Assembly: GCA_947034885.2 (NCBI GenBank) | Contig: OX344749.2 | Location: forward strand, 27,295,501-27,359,500 | Reading direction: 5' to 3' | DNA length: 64,000 bases | Source of the DNA: Thuidium tamariscinum | Lineage: Eukaryota; Streptophyta; Bryopsida; Hypnales; Thuidiaceae | Part shown: positions 1-11,975 of the stretch, one piece after another | How positions within the stretch are numbered: the first letter of the stretch is position 1 | Layout of the letters: each line of letters starts with the position of its first letter | Made by a program: the position numbers and the translations under genes | The notes under the pieces: generated by a model | Seen by the model: the letters and a program-made list of their open reading frames with translations, nothing else | Database searches by the model: none | What the model was told of the DNA's origin: nothing

Positions 1-1002
1 ACTAATCATCTGGATCCTGTTGTCGGTCTTCATCGACTAGCGGATTGGATTAAAAAAAAAGGTTTCCATCAAGTTGTAGTTACAAATGCTCCACGTGCTA
101 GTGCTGAACAAATGATTGCTACAATTGGTCTATCGGATTTCTTTGAATATATTGTAATTGGAAGTGAATGTGAAAGGGCCAAGCCATTTCCGGATCCTTA
201 TTTGAAGGGTCTTGAACTCTTTGGAGTATCGGCACAAAATGCATTTGCTTTTGAGGTCAATCAATTTTTGCACTCATGACCATCTTATTAGGCCTTTGAA
301 AACTATATCAAGACATTTGGATGTGAATTTGAAATCACCAATACTTTAGAATACCAACTATTCAAAAGATGTTCCTAAAAATCCAAGTAAGGTATCCAAG
401 TAATGCATTAAATTAGTAAGGTTTATATAATATATTACCTTACAATGGCATTACATTTGATAAGGTTTTATACTACTACAATAAAAGGGCATTAATTTGT
501 TGAACTATAGTTCAATAATCCCCAAATTCTTGTCTTGTGAGGAACAAGATGTAAAAATTTGTCTTCTATGTAAGAAAAAGTTAGAGGATCCTTAAAAATT
601 AAAGTGTTTCTAGTAGAACTTAATATTCATCAAAAGTGTGTTGAGGGCAAATTAATAAAAAATCATAACAAGGCTATCCCATGAAGTTGATTTTAAGGTT
701 AGATCACCATGATGTGGCTCCCAAGTTTTAGCATTCCCTACTTTTGAATGTCATCCTTTCCTCCTACCTCATTGTTCTTTAGTCTTTTTAGCATTGACTT
801 CATTTGCATGTGAGTACTTTATATTGCTATAACGCTCTTGTTATAAGTGGAATATATATCCCAAAGGTTTGGGTGAATTGATCACTAATAAGTGATGTTC
901 CTATATTTTTAGGATTCTCCTACAGGATTAAGTGCAGCAGTTGTAGCATTTCTCATCAAGGATTATAATGATCCTACATTGTGGAAGAGGTTGGAGAAAT
1001 AG
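1..1002 (+). CDS. HAD-superfamily phosphatase, 3' part of gene (5' end outside window)
   Basis: Two exons are visible, 1-255 and 913-1002, joined in phase 0 by a GT-AG intron (donor GTCAAT at 256, acceptor AG at 911-912). The protein reads VVVTNAPRAS (HAD motif II), then AKPFPDPYLKG (motif III lysine) and FEDSPTGLSAA (motif IV acidic pair), ending KDYNDPTLWKRLEK and TAG at 1000-1002. This order is typical of plant haloacid-dehalogenase-like sugar-phosphate phosphatases of the Sgpp/beta-phosphoglucomutase type, usually soluble enzymes that dephosphorylate small sugar phosphates. Motif I (DxD) must lie upstream of the window. Odd point: after motif IV the family normally has a stretch of about 25 residues (AAGMPVVG-like, then the last strand). 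Here SAAV runs straight into VAFLIKDY, so a core segment seems missing. The family call is firm; whether the gene works is doubtful. Confidence 0.8.
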
Positions 1003-1944
1003 GCATCTAATGCTTTGAGGTTGACCTCATTCTTTTGAGAATTTTGGAAATCTAGACACGGAAGGAGCTCACTGTTTATAGAGGTTGAGAAGTATGTCAT
1101 TCTATAATTCATTGCTATATGAATACGGATATTTTGGTTAGGATGTGTAATAGGACATGATGCATTTAGTGTTAGTCACATTACTAAACACTCGTTGTTT
1201 TGACTTTCAAATGTATCCTATCTTTCAATCGCAATATAGTCTATTAGGCTAAACTTATTTTTCATGTTCTTTCCATCCTGTTATGCATTTGAAGGATGAA
1301 AATACAAATACTTATTAGCTCTGATAACTTGGATTGATTCTCATATGACTGATATGGCAATTTTTCACATCATTCCTCATGATTGCATTTGTAAGTACAC
1401 ATGTCAAATAGTTCAAAGCAACTCAATTTATATATTCAAAATCAAACAACTTACATTCAACTATACCCATATTCAAAAACTACATGCATTCATCCACTTT
1501 CAGTATTAGATTTACGTTTATAATGCAAGTTATAAAAAACACTTTTCCTGAGGATTGATTAGTCAACACAACTTTCTAATTCTACCTCACATATGCAGTG
1601 AACTATATTTAAGGAATATTTGAACAATTGAAGGATTGGAAATTGACACAATAGTTGAAAATTTTAGAATTGATTAAATTCTACTTTAATCAACATTGCA
1701 AAGTAAAATAAACTTGTATCCTTAGCTAGCCCCTAATAATCGGGAGTAATTTTTGTGAAATCCTAAAGTAGTCACAAACTAACAAGGGTTTGAAAGAAGA
1801 TTAACAGAGGGATAACCATAGAGCCATAGGTTTCCAAGTTAGAAAGTACTTTCATTAAGATTTTGGATATTCTACTGGAATCAAACTTGTAGAGACAAAT
1901 CAATGAGAGAATCAACAAGCTTCCCTTGTTTGCACCATTTTCAA
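1003..1944. other. AT-rich stretch, no gene seen
   Basis: This follows the HAD gene. I see no coding exon, RNA gene or clear repeat. Part of it is presumably the 3' untranslated region of the HAD gene. Confidence 0.5.
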
Positions 1945-2672
1945 GGTGATTGCAAGAAACACTTGTCCTATTTTTTGTCCCCTTGACCTCCAACATGTAG
2001 TTTTTTGCTCATAACTTTTGCGTAGTTTTCCCTATAAACTTGAAATTTGTAATTAAGGTTTATACAAAAGTTTTATATGTTGTGTAATTTTTTCAATTTT
2101 TTTAAAATTATTTTACTATTTTTAAATTGCCCCTGATTGGCTGTCTACCTTGGCCATTTTGGGGTTTTTTAGTCCTATTTTTGACCCAAAAATGCAAATT
2201 TTGAGCTGAAAATTGGCATGCAAGGACCTCACCTAAAGTTACACAAGACCGCAAAGAGATTTTTTGAAAATACTATATTGTTCAACCTCCACATGTCGTC
2301 AAAGTGGATGACTTTGCGCAAGTGTAGAGAATAGAATTAATTTTTTCCAAAGATGAAATTTTTTGGAAAAGAAAGACCTTTGCTTGAAGAAAAAAAAGTT
2401 TTTTTCATTTTTATTTTTTGAATTGTTTTACTATTTTTACCAAATTAGTGAAAAAAGAGCTATTTTCATTGTATTTTCCATTGTCTATAACATTTAGAGA
2501 AAAAATTTCTTAAGTCTGAATTTCAAGAGACATAATATTCTCATTGCTCTTCAAATTATCCATATTTTTTTCAATTTAAAAAAATTAATTTCAAAGGGTC
2601 ATAGGACTCACAGGACTCATTGATTTTGAGCCATTTTGAGCCCAAACCGGTAAGTGTTTCTTGCAACGACCC
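1945..2672. mobile_element. Small inverted-repeat element, ~730 bp
   Basis: The left end reads GGTGATTGCAAGAAACACTT at 1945. The right end at about 2651-2672 reads AAGTGTTTCTTGCAACGACC, its near reverse complement. The interior is AT-rich and non-coding. The same terminus recurs at 4867 and at 51222, where it starts a long foldback, so this is a family. Short non-coding DNA between inverted termini fits a MITE or other non-autonomous DNA transposon. The superfamily is not determined because the target duplication is unclear. Confidence 0.6.
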
Positions 2673-3470
2673 TTCACCAATTTAGAGTCCAAATTCTAAA
2701 GGACTTTAGGTCAAATGCACTTGCAATTACTAAACTCATGTGCAGTTCTAGCAAAAAAGGTAAATTGCTTATGCTCTAAATAGATAGAAATCAAAATTTA
2801 ATTGCAAATTAATTCATTGCAAAAAGAATGGAACGATAGCCACACATGACCAAGTTGTTGGTGAAATTGACTGGAACAATGGCAATAGGGTCTAAAAGGC
2901 CCCAATTTAAGGGAATAGGCCCAATGATTTTATTATTCTGTAGCTAAATATAAAAGTGTTACAGAATATCACCAATTTCTTGAAGAAGAGGACCCCTAAG
3001 CCAATTGTTGTTAGCATATAGCCACATCAACTTCTTCATCTTGCCAAGCTCCTTTGTTCAAGTGCCAAACAATGCATTTTGGTTCAAGTCCAAATATGTC
3101 ATGGAAACAAAGTTCCCAAATTAGATCAAAATTTTGCTGAACAATTTATTTGCTTTGAGTTGCAAATAGACTATCCCCTTGAGGTTGTAGAGTTGCGCTG
3201 CTTGCGCAACAAATGATTCAAAAAATCGGTTTGAGTTCAAGCTCAAATTTATGGTCACTAGACTATCCAACCACTTTGGAAGGAACTTGGTGATCTACAA
3301 GAGGAAGTTTCCATTCAATTGGTGAATGCTAGTTTTAAAATAAGATCATGTCAATAGATTAATTTGTACAATTGTATAGTAGAGGCTTTATTAACTATAC
3401 AATACATTAAATTTTCTATTGACTACATAAGTGAATTTTGATTTGTGGTTTAGTAAATATTTAACCCCTA
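2673..3470. other. AT-rich stretch, no gene seen
   Basis: No coding exon or RNA gene is supported. Around 2960-3330 the minus strand gives phrases suggestive of a worn leucine-rich-repeat fragment (repeated Leu/Asn spacing) but without an open frame, so I do not call it. Confidence 0.35.
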
Positions 3471-4394
3471 AAGGACCAACATGCCTTTTTTGGCAACATA
3501 GCGATTTTGGGCAGGTACGTGTGGTTAGAGATTTCCATATTTTGGGAACAAATTTTAATAGAAGGTGTGGACGAGGAGTACCTTCAAAGCCCAACAATTT
3601 TCGTGGCTTTTGAATACATGCTTGAAAAGTTATCGCATAAAATGTTGTTTGTTTCTCAACTCGGGCAGTTTGGGCAGATCAGAAAAAATCACCTTTTTGG
3701 GAAATAAAAATTTGAAATTGGTTTTATAGATTTATATATACATGTAAAGCTTTGAATCATTCCATTTGGATTAATAAGTCAAAAGTTATGAAGGATTTTA
3801 GTTTGCGGGTAGTTATGGATTCTCTTCTCTAAAATAAACTTTGAAGTCCTTCATTTTACTCAATTTTGCCATATTTTTGAAAAAAAATAAAAACATTGGG
3901 TGTATATTGTTTATTACAACATTTGAACCATTGGGATTGGCATTTTTCAATTCAATAAATAGTTTTTTACCATTTTTGTATTTTGAATCATTCTCTACTT
4001 CTTTCTTCTTACTATTTTTTTTGTACATGTTGTACAATTCTAAATGATATGAAATTTTTTAAGAATGTAGCCAACTTAAATTGGAAAATAATTCCAAAGA
4101 GTTGCAACCATTTTGGACATTTTTTCATACAAATGTGACCTTCTGAAGTGCAGCTGCCCGGATTTTCGCAGTGGAAAAAAAATGATTTTTGTAACTTCAA
4201 ATACTAATATCTTGCAATCTACATGGCGGAAATTTTTGAAATTTTTTCTACATCTTTCTTAACTAGTTCACTAAGAGATCCTATGGTTACATGTGTCAAA
4301 AAATGTTTTTTTTCTGAAATTTGGTAGCTATCCTAGAAATGACAGTTTTGGAGTAGTTTTGGTGGAAACATAGTTGTGATCCTTTAGGGGTTAA
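3471..4394. mobile_element. Inverted-repeat element with TTAACCCC ends, 924 bp
   Basis: The left end is TTAACCCCTAAAGGACC at 3471. The right end is GATCCTTTAGGGGTTAA, ending at 4394. TAT on both outer sides may be a 3-bp target duplication. The interior is AT-rich and its open frames overlap on both strands without a recognisable protein, so they are probably chance. Related ends occur at 5800-5808 (right type), 8635-8863 (complete small copy) and 26292 (left type). Confidence 0.65.
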
Positions 4395-6629
4395 TATCAA
4401 GAGACATTGAACTCTTTGCAATTGATTTTTAGCTTCACACATCCTAGATTGAAAAATTTAAGATGAACCAAGGTTGTAGATTGTTAGAAGGAAAGGCTTA
4501 AAGTTCACCTATTGGTGATTTAAACTTCTTCTTTGTTGTATGGTGAATGGAGCCTTATTTGGACATTAATGAGGGTGAGTGCTTTTAGAGTGCTTTTGAA
4601 GGTTGCTAGTATGACTCCAAACTAGTTGGAGACTTTTGCAATGAGGTAATCCTTGTTGGAATGACAATCCCACCAATTAGCTTCCAAAAGTATTTTTGTC
4701 ACCTTTGCAATTGCGTCACATGTAATCCTCTATTCAACCCAATATTTAAATAAAATTAATGATTTAGCATTCAACCAAATCTTGACCATAATAGAAAAAT
4801 CAAACATGACTTCTCCTATCACTTGTAACTCCATGTACATTTTGTACAATTGCACATTTTAGTGACAGTGGTGGGTGATTGTAAGAAACACCTATACTAT
4901 TTTGTGTCATAATGTGTGTTGAATATCAACTCCTAATGTAAATACAAATAAAAATTAGTGTGCCTTGTGCTACAATCAATATCAAAATAAAAATAATCTT
5001 CTAATTCTTTAATCTATAAAGACTTCGGAATTCAATAGTTCTCCCATGCACCCTTCTTTGGTGAGGGCTTTTTGATAGTACCAAGAATGCAACTAGGGAC
5101 ATACAACTTGGGAGATCTTAACGTAACAAACAAATCAAACAAATTAAATGAAGAATTATTTTCTTCCTTGGGAAAGGGAGAGGGAGATAGGCAACAAAGA
5201 AATGAACAATTACATGACTTCCATACAACTTGCAAGAAATAAATGCTTTAACCTTGGAGTGCTCTAACGTCCAATTTCTAATCGATGTGTAGATTGAAAA
5301 ATGAAAGTCATCCTAATTTTTAAAGATACTTTATAAAGTTGTTCCAAGTGTTGTTCTATCCAGGGATTGGATTTAGTGATACTAGAGTACATATTTTTCT
5401 AAAATTACAATGTGGAAGTATGTCAAGTGGTTGACGAAGCCAAAATTGCATTGATTCTAGTTCAAACTTGGAATTGCAAAAATGAGGTCATAGAAACAAT
5501 GAACAAAAATATTCCAAAAAATCATCATGTTGTCAAGAAAATCTCATTTCAAATCCATTCCAACAAAGTTTACTCAAAAATGATAATATTTTGCTTGTAA
5601 TTGAATTTTGAAGGAATTTTGAATTTTCCTTGTCAAAATTTATGAAAAAATATTGGTGATAGCAATGGTGAATGTAACTCTATGGATAGAATCTACAACT
5701 CAAACTCTACAACTTTTATTTGCACCTTAGTTCCAAAATATTTTTCCAAATAAATGATTTTTCCAAAATCGTCACTTCTAGAGATGAGTCTAGACGCTTA
5801 GGGGTTAACCTTAATTGGCAGCGTTTCAGCTATTTCAACGTCAGATGCTGCCGTGAAACATATTCATTCGAATGCTGAAACCGTAGAATGACATGATTTC
5901 GATGACAGGTGCCATGAAGTCGCTTGTCAGGCTGAACGGATTGAAAATACTGGCCGAGTGCAACGCTACATCAACAATCTTCTCCACTTTAATCTCGAAA
6001 GCACTAATTCGTGCTAAGGTAAAACAGCACATTACAGACCAAATGAGGAGCTTGCCTTCATGTCACTGCTGAAATCTTCTAATTTTGTTTCCCACATGTG
6101 GACAAGAGATAGAAATGATGAGAGCAATTGAAACTATATTTTTTCAACAAAGTGTGAATTTGTTATGAATTTTTGAAGTGTTCCACCTATCATGGTTTCT
6201 AAATTACCCCAAAATTAACTAAAACTATATCCATAATGGTCATCTTACTCAATGCAGTCAAAATATTTTCTAACACAAAAGGCTTGAAAGAGTCACTTCC
6301 TACAGTGAATTAACATTGAAAAGCTGAAAGTTCCTACTGTGGTCTCTAATTACCCTATTCCAGTTAGCGAAGACATTGATTGTGGCCAAAATCTCATTCT
6401 CTGGAAGAAAACTGTGGAAGAAAACTGGAATGGGCTCATTCCACAATGGGTAAAAAATCCGTAATGGGCTGTTTTACCTTCCTAAGATTACAGAAAATAA
6501 TTGCGATACCGTGAATTCACGGTCGTTCTGTATTAACTGCACCTATGTACAATGTTTAGTAAACAATAGGTTGTGAATTCTGAACCGAATAAAAAAGAGA
6601 TCGAAACAAACCAACTGGGCAGGCAGGCT
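4395..6629. other. Intergenic, repeat remains only
   Basis: AT-rich DNA with a single MITE terminus at 4867 (GGTGATTGTAAGAAACACC) and a single TTAACCCC-type terminus at 5798-5808. From about 5810 the base composition becomes more balanced, approaching the downstream side of the lipase gene. No gene is supported. Confidence 0.45.
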
Positions 6630-8106
6630 TCATTTCTTCAATCGCTTCACCCTTTCGTCAAGCCACTCTCGCATGTCGCGGAACACAGCGGCCCTGGTCT
6701 CGTCGGTATCTCCTTGCACAAGCGAGTGGCAACCACCTTCATACGTCTTCAAAGTCTTGTCACTAGTAGCTGCTTTCTCATACAAGTCCTGACTCCCTTC
6801 TGGAGCAGTGATTTCGTCCGCAGTGCCGTGCAAGACCAGAAACGGCGCATCAAACTTGTCCATTCTCGAACAAATATCGTCCGCCATCCGAGTGAGCTCC
6901 AGCATGGTGCCCACACGAGGCTTGCCTGAATTACAATTCCAGTCACAACGCTTTCAGTTTGACGACATATTGTTTTTGTTTTCGAATGACTACTGGGAGA
7001 AGAAGTGAGTGTTTTCAGCAACCTTAAGTCATAAAAAATTTAGAAGAAAATTTTATTCCAGTAGAAACATGCTGTGTAAGACAATTAGTGCGTCTCGCAA
7101 TCAACTACAACAAACGATGTAGTAATCGATGAATCTGTACAAGAAAAGGGAGCTTTGAACAATTACCATTATAACGCCGAGGGTTGCGAGAGCCTTGCCG
7201 TGCCTTGGAGGGATCACCGTACATTCGCTTACCTCGGGCTCTGTCAGGAAAGAGTTCCCAAGTGTCAACGAAAGAGCGAATGAGTGAGAACCCTAGAATT
7301 TCCAAACGTGAAGGCCTCATAGGACCCGGCATCTTGAACAACGGCGCTGAAAAGATGAAACCATCCCATCCCTTAGGATCCTGAAAGTGCATCAAGAATG
7401 TGACAGCACCGCCCATGGATTCCCCGTACAGAAATGCGGGGAGCCCCTTGTTCGTGTCGCTGTCCCGCATTGTCTTAAAAAATGACAGTGAAGCTGCAGC
7501 TACCTGTACAGTACAGCGCACCTCAAACTATCAACAACCTTCGAATTCGAATTTCAAAGTGGTACTGCATCGCTTGGTTCAATTACCGCGACACGCACGT
7601 ATTGCTTAATATTAATTTGACACTAGAATTTATTTTTAAAATAGTGATGACTGAAAAGTGAAGGGCAAAGATGACACTCCATTCTTTTTGCCGTAGTATT
7701 TTTCTTAAAATAACGTATTCTAGTACAAAAATGTGATGTATTGTCTCTCGCAGTAATTGGAAATGGTGCTGTGAGTGTGCTAGGGTACCTTTTCCGTGTC
7801 CGGAGTGTAGCAGGGGATGCCGTCAGAGCGGCCATGGCCGAGCATATCCGCAGCATACGCCCCGTAGCCCCATTTGACCGCCTCAATGGCGAGGATCTGG
7901 AACATCCACCCGGTATCGCTGCCATACCCATGCGTCATGCACACAATGCCCTTGGGCTTCTGGGACACAGGTAGAAACTCTTGCGTGAAAATTGTCCCGT
8001 GCGCCGTCTTGAAGAACCCCTTGTTATTGCGCACTCCTTGCGACGCGTAGAACTCTTCTTCCGGCCTGTCTCCCCAGAAATTCGGTCCTTGATCGGTCGC
8101 TGCCAT
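6630..8106 (-). CDS. Monoacylglycerol lipase-like alpha/beta hydrolase
   Basis: Three exons on the minus strand: 8106-7789, 7503-7167 and 6925-6630, joined by GT-AG introns. They total 951 nt and encode 316 residues, the usual size for plant monoacylglycerol lipases. The reaction is hydrolysis of monoacylglycerols, and in some family members lysophospholipids, to fatty acid and glycerol or its derivative. The sequence shows the oxyanion region MTHGYGSDTG (exon 1), DMLGHGRSDG, nucleophile elbow GESMGG with catalytic Ser (exon 2), acid segment HGTADEITAP (exon 3) and catalytic His in GGCHSL. The join RRYN|GKPRVG rebuilds a conserved segment. I chose ATG at 8106 (MAATDQ); an in-frame ATG at 8121 adds five residues. 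No signal peptide is visible. The gene looks intact. Exact substrate is inferred from family only. Confidence 0.9.
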
Positions 8107-8634
8107 GATTCTCCAAATCACAACGTAACACCTCTCTGCCGCTCATCAATGTGCACAAGTAGAATTCTTTAACTGCTGTCCAGCTATAAAACAAACCGAC
8201 TCAATAGAAAACTGTTGCTTCCTGCGCAAATCGAGAGCTACACGCTCGGCAAATTTCTAGCGAAGGAAGTCAAATCCTAGAAACGATGGACACGACGTCG
8301 AGCGAGGTTCCCAACTTGCAAACGGAAGTGATGCAGCCGCGAGGATGAGAAAAAGAACGATCTCGAACGATGAATTCTTTTCCGCCAACATTTGAGCTGG
8401 TCGCTCGGGTCATTGTTTATTCCGTCGTCGAAGACGTCAACGAACTTGAGGACAGTGCAATTGTGATGGAGAAGTCGTAAAGTTCTGGCAGAAATCGGAC
8501 CAACAAAGAGAGCACAGTTCTTGTTGACGTTGGTTGGTGACGATCTGATGAACGAAAGTTGAGAACTGAAGTTCGGTGGGCCATGTCAGAGATATGGGCC
8601 TACCACGCTGTTCATTATAGTGGGTACACTAGGT
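8107..8634. other. Upstream region of the lipase gene
   Basis: This is 5' flanking DNA of the minus-strand lipase gene, with more balanced base composition than the surroundings. It likely holds the promoter and 5' untranslated region, but I cannot place a TATA box on the minus strand. No second gene is supported. Confidence 0.4.
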
Positions 8635-8863
8635 TTAACCCCTAAATGACGAGCCAGTGGCCGTGGAATTGAGGAATTTTGATACCGTGGGAATCATTGG
8701 TTCAAAAAAATCTTAAAACACACATTGGAAGTCAAAGCACTGTAGAAGATCTTCCTTTTCCACCCCTAATTTCAAGGATGAATGATTGCAATTTTGTCCT
8801 ACATAGAAAGATTCCCTGAAGTTCATCAACCAGAAAATGGCTTTGGCGTCATTTAAGGGTTAA
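8635..8863. mobile_element. MITE, TTAACCCC family, 229 bp
   Basis: The left terminus is TTAACCCCTAAATGACG. The right terminus is GGCGTCATTTAAGGGTTAA, its near-perfect reverse complement. It belongs with the 3471-4394 element by its ends. At 8860 a second sequence of left type (TTAACCTCTGAGTGACAC) begins, so two related elements may be side by side. Confidence 0.7.
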
Positions 8864-9140
8864 CCTCTGAGTGACACAAACCAAATAGCTCTGAAGATGG
8901 GACCACTTGAAAAAAAGTAACATAACTTGAATTTGAATTGATTGTTGCATTTTTCATCATATAGATCTATAGCCAACAATCTTATCAGTCTAAATTCATT
9001 TCTTTTAGAGAAATCCAATGTACGGATGCAAACATTATAAGGTTTAATGAACCCAATCTCCCAAAATCAAAGGTTCGAAAAACATCCCCTATGACATTCA
9101 AGCTTGAGTTTTTTTTCTCTTCTATACAAAATTTTACCAA

Positions 9141-9348
9141 GATGGTCAATTTTGTTAAAATGGCGGTATTCCGAGTGCCATTTTGACATATTCCATGTGC
9201 CACTTTGATAAATTTCAAGTGCCATTTTGACATATTTTGTGTACCATTTTGACATAAAGGCTTAAAGGTAGAGGAAGAAAATGTGCCATTTTAACATAAT
9301 GTTGTACCATTTTATTGGAATACCACCATTTCAACGAAATTGACCATC
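9141..9348. mobile_element. MITE with ~32-bp terminal inverted repeats
   Basis: The left arm begins GATGGTCAATTTTGTTAAAA at 9141. The right arm ending at 9348 is its reverse complement with about four mismatches over 32 bases. Inside are four or five loose copies of TGCCATTTTGACATA-like units (9176-9300). The whole is 208 bp, non-coding. Confidence 0.7.
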
Positions 9349-10111
9349 AAGGGAAAAATGATAGAACTAACTATTGTAATAGTATCTATATTTTACATTC
9401 AATTGCTTTAATTTGGTAAATTTGAATTGAAATTTGAATTATAAATTTCCAAGCTAGCTAAAGGTGTAAAATTAACCAACTATAACGATACAGTTTAGTC
9501 CTATTGTTGCAATAAATTTTAGGATGCTTCCAAAACAATTAACAAAAAGTAGAATTTTGTTTTTGTGAAATTGAAAATTTGAAATTTGTTATGCTTAATT
9601 GAGATTGTATAGGAATAAGTTGTTAATTAAATGATTGAGATTGTGTATGTATGTATGACATACATACATACAAGGCCAATTGTTTTTCACATTATGACTT
9701 TTTTTAATTTAATACAACAAGCAATTTAAAAAATATTGTACCTTCTTCTACATTCCATACTACAATAGTCAACTAGTTCAATAGTGATGAAGAGTTGTAG
9801 CGCTTGACAAATATGTGATGAGCTTTTCATCTTGTCTTCTCAATGTCAATGAACTTTGAAATTGTCCGTTTCTATTCCTACACCAATATTAGCCTCTTTG
9901 CTTTGTCATTGTTGTTTTCTATGAAGTATGAACCGCAAAGCTTTTTAGGCATCTATGAAAATGGAAGTTTAAAAAAAAATAAGTTGCAAGGAATTCAAAT
10001 AGCGTATTACTAGGGATTTTTTTAAAGATGTCGAAACGTGGCTCAACAATGTTATTTTATGTTGTTGGTGAATTTTAATTCCCCGTTTTTCAAGCATATT
10101 TTCTTATTAAA
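9349..10111. other. AT-rich region upstream of the F-box-like gene
   Basis: It contains a small palindrome near 9645-9672 (TGTATGTATG, then CATACATACA). It presumably includes the promoter of the gene that starts at 10112. No coding exon is seen. Confidence 0.4.
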
Positions 10112-11975
10112 ATGACAAATGTGCCTCCTAAAGTAGAAGCATCGCCTTGGACGGATGATAGTGGACCAAACATCATAGAAATAATTCACAATCCAAATGC
10201 CAAGCAAAAATTGACCCCTGCAAATCTTGGTCTTCTCTTGACGGTGTGCTTTTTCTAATTACTTTCTTTTGTATAATTTGTTGTAATATGGTGATTAAAA
10301 CAACAAGAAGCAGAGTATTAGGTCAAATCAAGGTGAAAGTATAGCAAACCCTAATTGAAACTAGATGCTTACAGAAGTGTCCTATTTATCAACTAGAAGC
10401 AGCTTGGAAGTATATAGCATCAGCTTGTAAATTTCCACCTACACCAGATGAGGTTTCAAAGAATCAATGGCTTAGACAATGGTCTCCTATTACTTTTAGG
10501 GAGGCTTTCAAAAGAACCTATCATCGTTATTTTCCTTGTTTGTTGGAAACAGGCTCCAAATTATACTATGTTCTTTGCTTCGATCCAACATCCTTTCTCT
10601 ATAAGAACATTGGGATCCAAAATTGGATTGCTCTCCCTCCTTTTAACTTCCTACCTTCAGGGTGTGATAGAATTATTGCTGGCTCAGCTGGTAACTCTTG
10701 GGCTCTTCAATTGTATTTTTATTGAACTTTTGAAATGAAACAACTTCTTCATGGTTTTCTTGTTGAAACTTCTCTCTCAATCATGCCACCATTTTTGTGA
10801 AGCATTGAGTTTGGCAATAGGTGTTATAGCTCCAATTTCAAAATACACCATTGTAGGTCAATTGACTAAATTTAATTAATAAATGTTGTATAGGACCTTT
10901 TGCTTAAGAATCCATTCTAGTAGAAAGCTAAATGTCAATTTGTCCAATTTATTACATGCTTTGAATTAGGTTGGATCATAAGCTAAGATAGACTAGTGAA
11001 TTGGCACTAGGTCTCATTGCTTTGGATGGAGGTGAGCAACCAGGAAGTGGACCGGTGATGCTTTGGGGTCAACCACAAATTCCCAATGCTCAATTCTGGA
11101 AGAATGGCAAGGCAAGGAAGCAAAGTGGAGGGCAATCTCTTGTTTGTGTTGCGAATCCTCTCACTCGGGAATTTATCTTGCTTCCACCTATCCCAAAGCG
11201 AAGATTACATGACAAAATTGCCAAGTTTGTGTTTAATAATATGGAACGCACAAAGTATTATTTGGTGATTGCTGGTTGGGACACAGTGAAGAAGAAAGAC
11301 AAACTCTTAGATCTTTTGTGCATCATTGTATATTCATCGGAGAAGCAATGCTTTATCCATGCAAATTCCATTGAAAGGGCTCGACCAATTCCATACCACG
11401 AATGCGGGCGGTCAGGGATGGCTATTGTCAATTTTGGTGTGTATTTTGGAGGTGTTCGTGTTGTTGAAAGGATTGATGATGAGGAGATTTGTTTCCCTGC
11501 AATCTACTACTTCAATATTAGTGATAGCAGGAAACAATGCTTGTGCTTTGATTTCACCTTAATCTTCATGGCGGGCCGAGAAGTTCAACCTCCCAAAGTG
11601 GTGCAAGCAGGGCCAAGTCAGGTATTTGCTATGACAAGATATGCAGCATTGCCAACTATCCTTTGGCTTGTTGAAGTGGAATTGCAACATGATGGCACCC
11701 CTACTGGCATGTATAAGAAAGTGCCATATGGGGTCATGCCGAGTTTATTCTATGAAAAGTTGTTCCCTACTGAAGATGAAGCATTGCTTCCTTATGATTG
11801 TACTAGTGCAGATGGTAGAATTGCATTCAAGGTTCATAGTGAGCACAATGTGATTGTTATTTATGACATCACAACATATGAGTGGAAGATTTATGAATAT
11901 CCTTGCCAATATGAGCAAAGAGAATTTCAATTAAGTGATGGTTGTTATGAGCCTATCTTCACTGCAAGGCCTTAA
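10112..11975 (+). CDS. F-box/kelch-like protein
   Basis: Three exons fit: 10112-10243, 10375-10712 and 10997-11975, together 1449 nt or 482 residues, all in frame; the second intron is my best guess. The N-terminus (LTPANLGLLLTKCPIYQLE, then KNQWLRQW) resembles a divergent F-box. Next comes CFDP...NWIALPPFNFLPSG and AGSAGN, then VANPLTREFILLPPIP. This is the layout of plant F-box proteins with a degenerate kelch or galactose-oxidase-like beta-propeller (CFDP, WxxLPPF, NPLTxxxxxLPP). Such proteins recruit substrates to SCF ubiquitin ligases. The substrate is unknown. The long last exon is fully open, which supports a working gene. If the second intron is wrong, the locus would be two neighbouring broken pieces. 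Confidence 0.65.

Noticed and set aside
6573-6929. Plus-strand frame of 118 codons
   Set aside because: Antisense to the third exon of the lipase gene, which has the catalytic Asp and His motifs.
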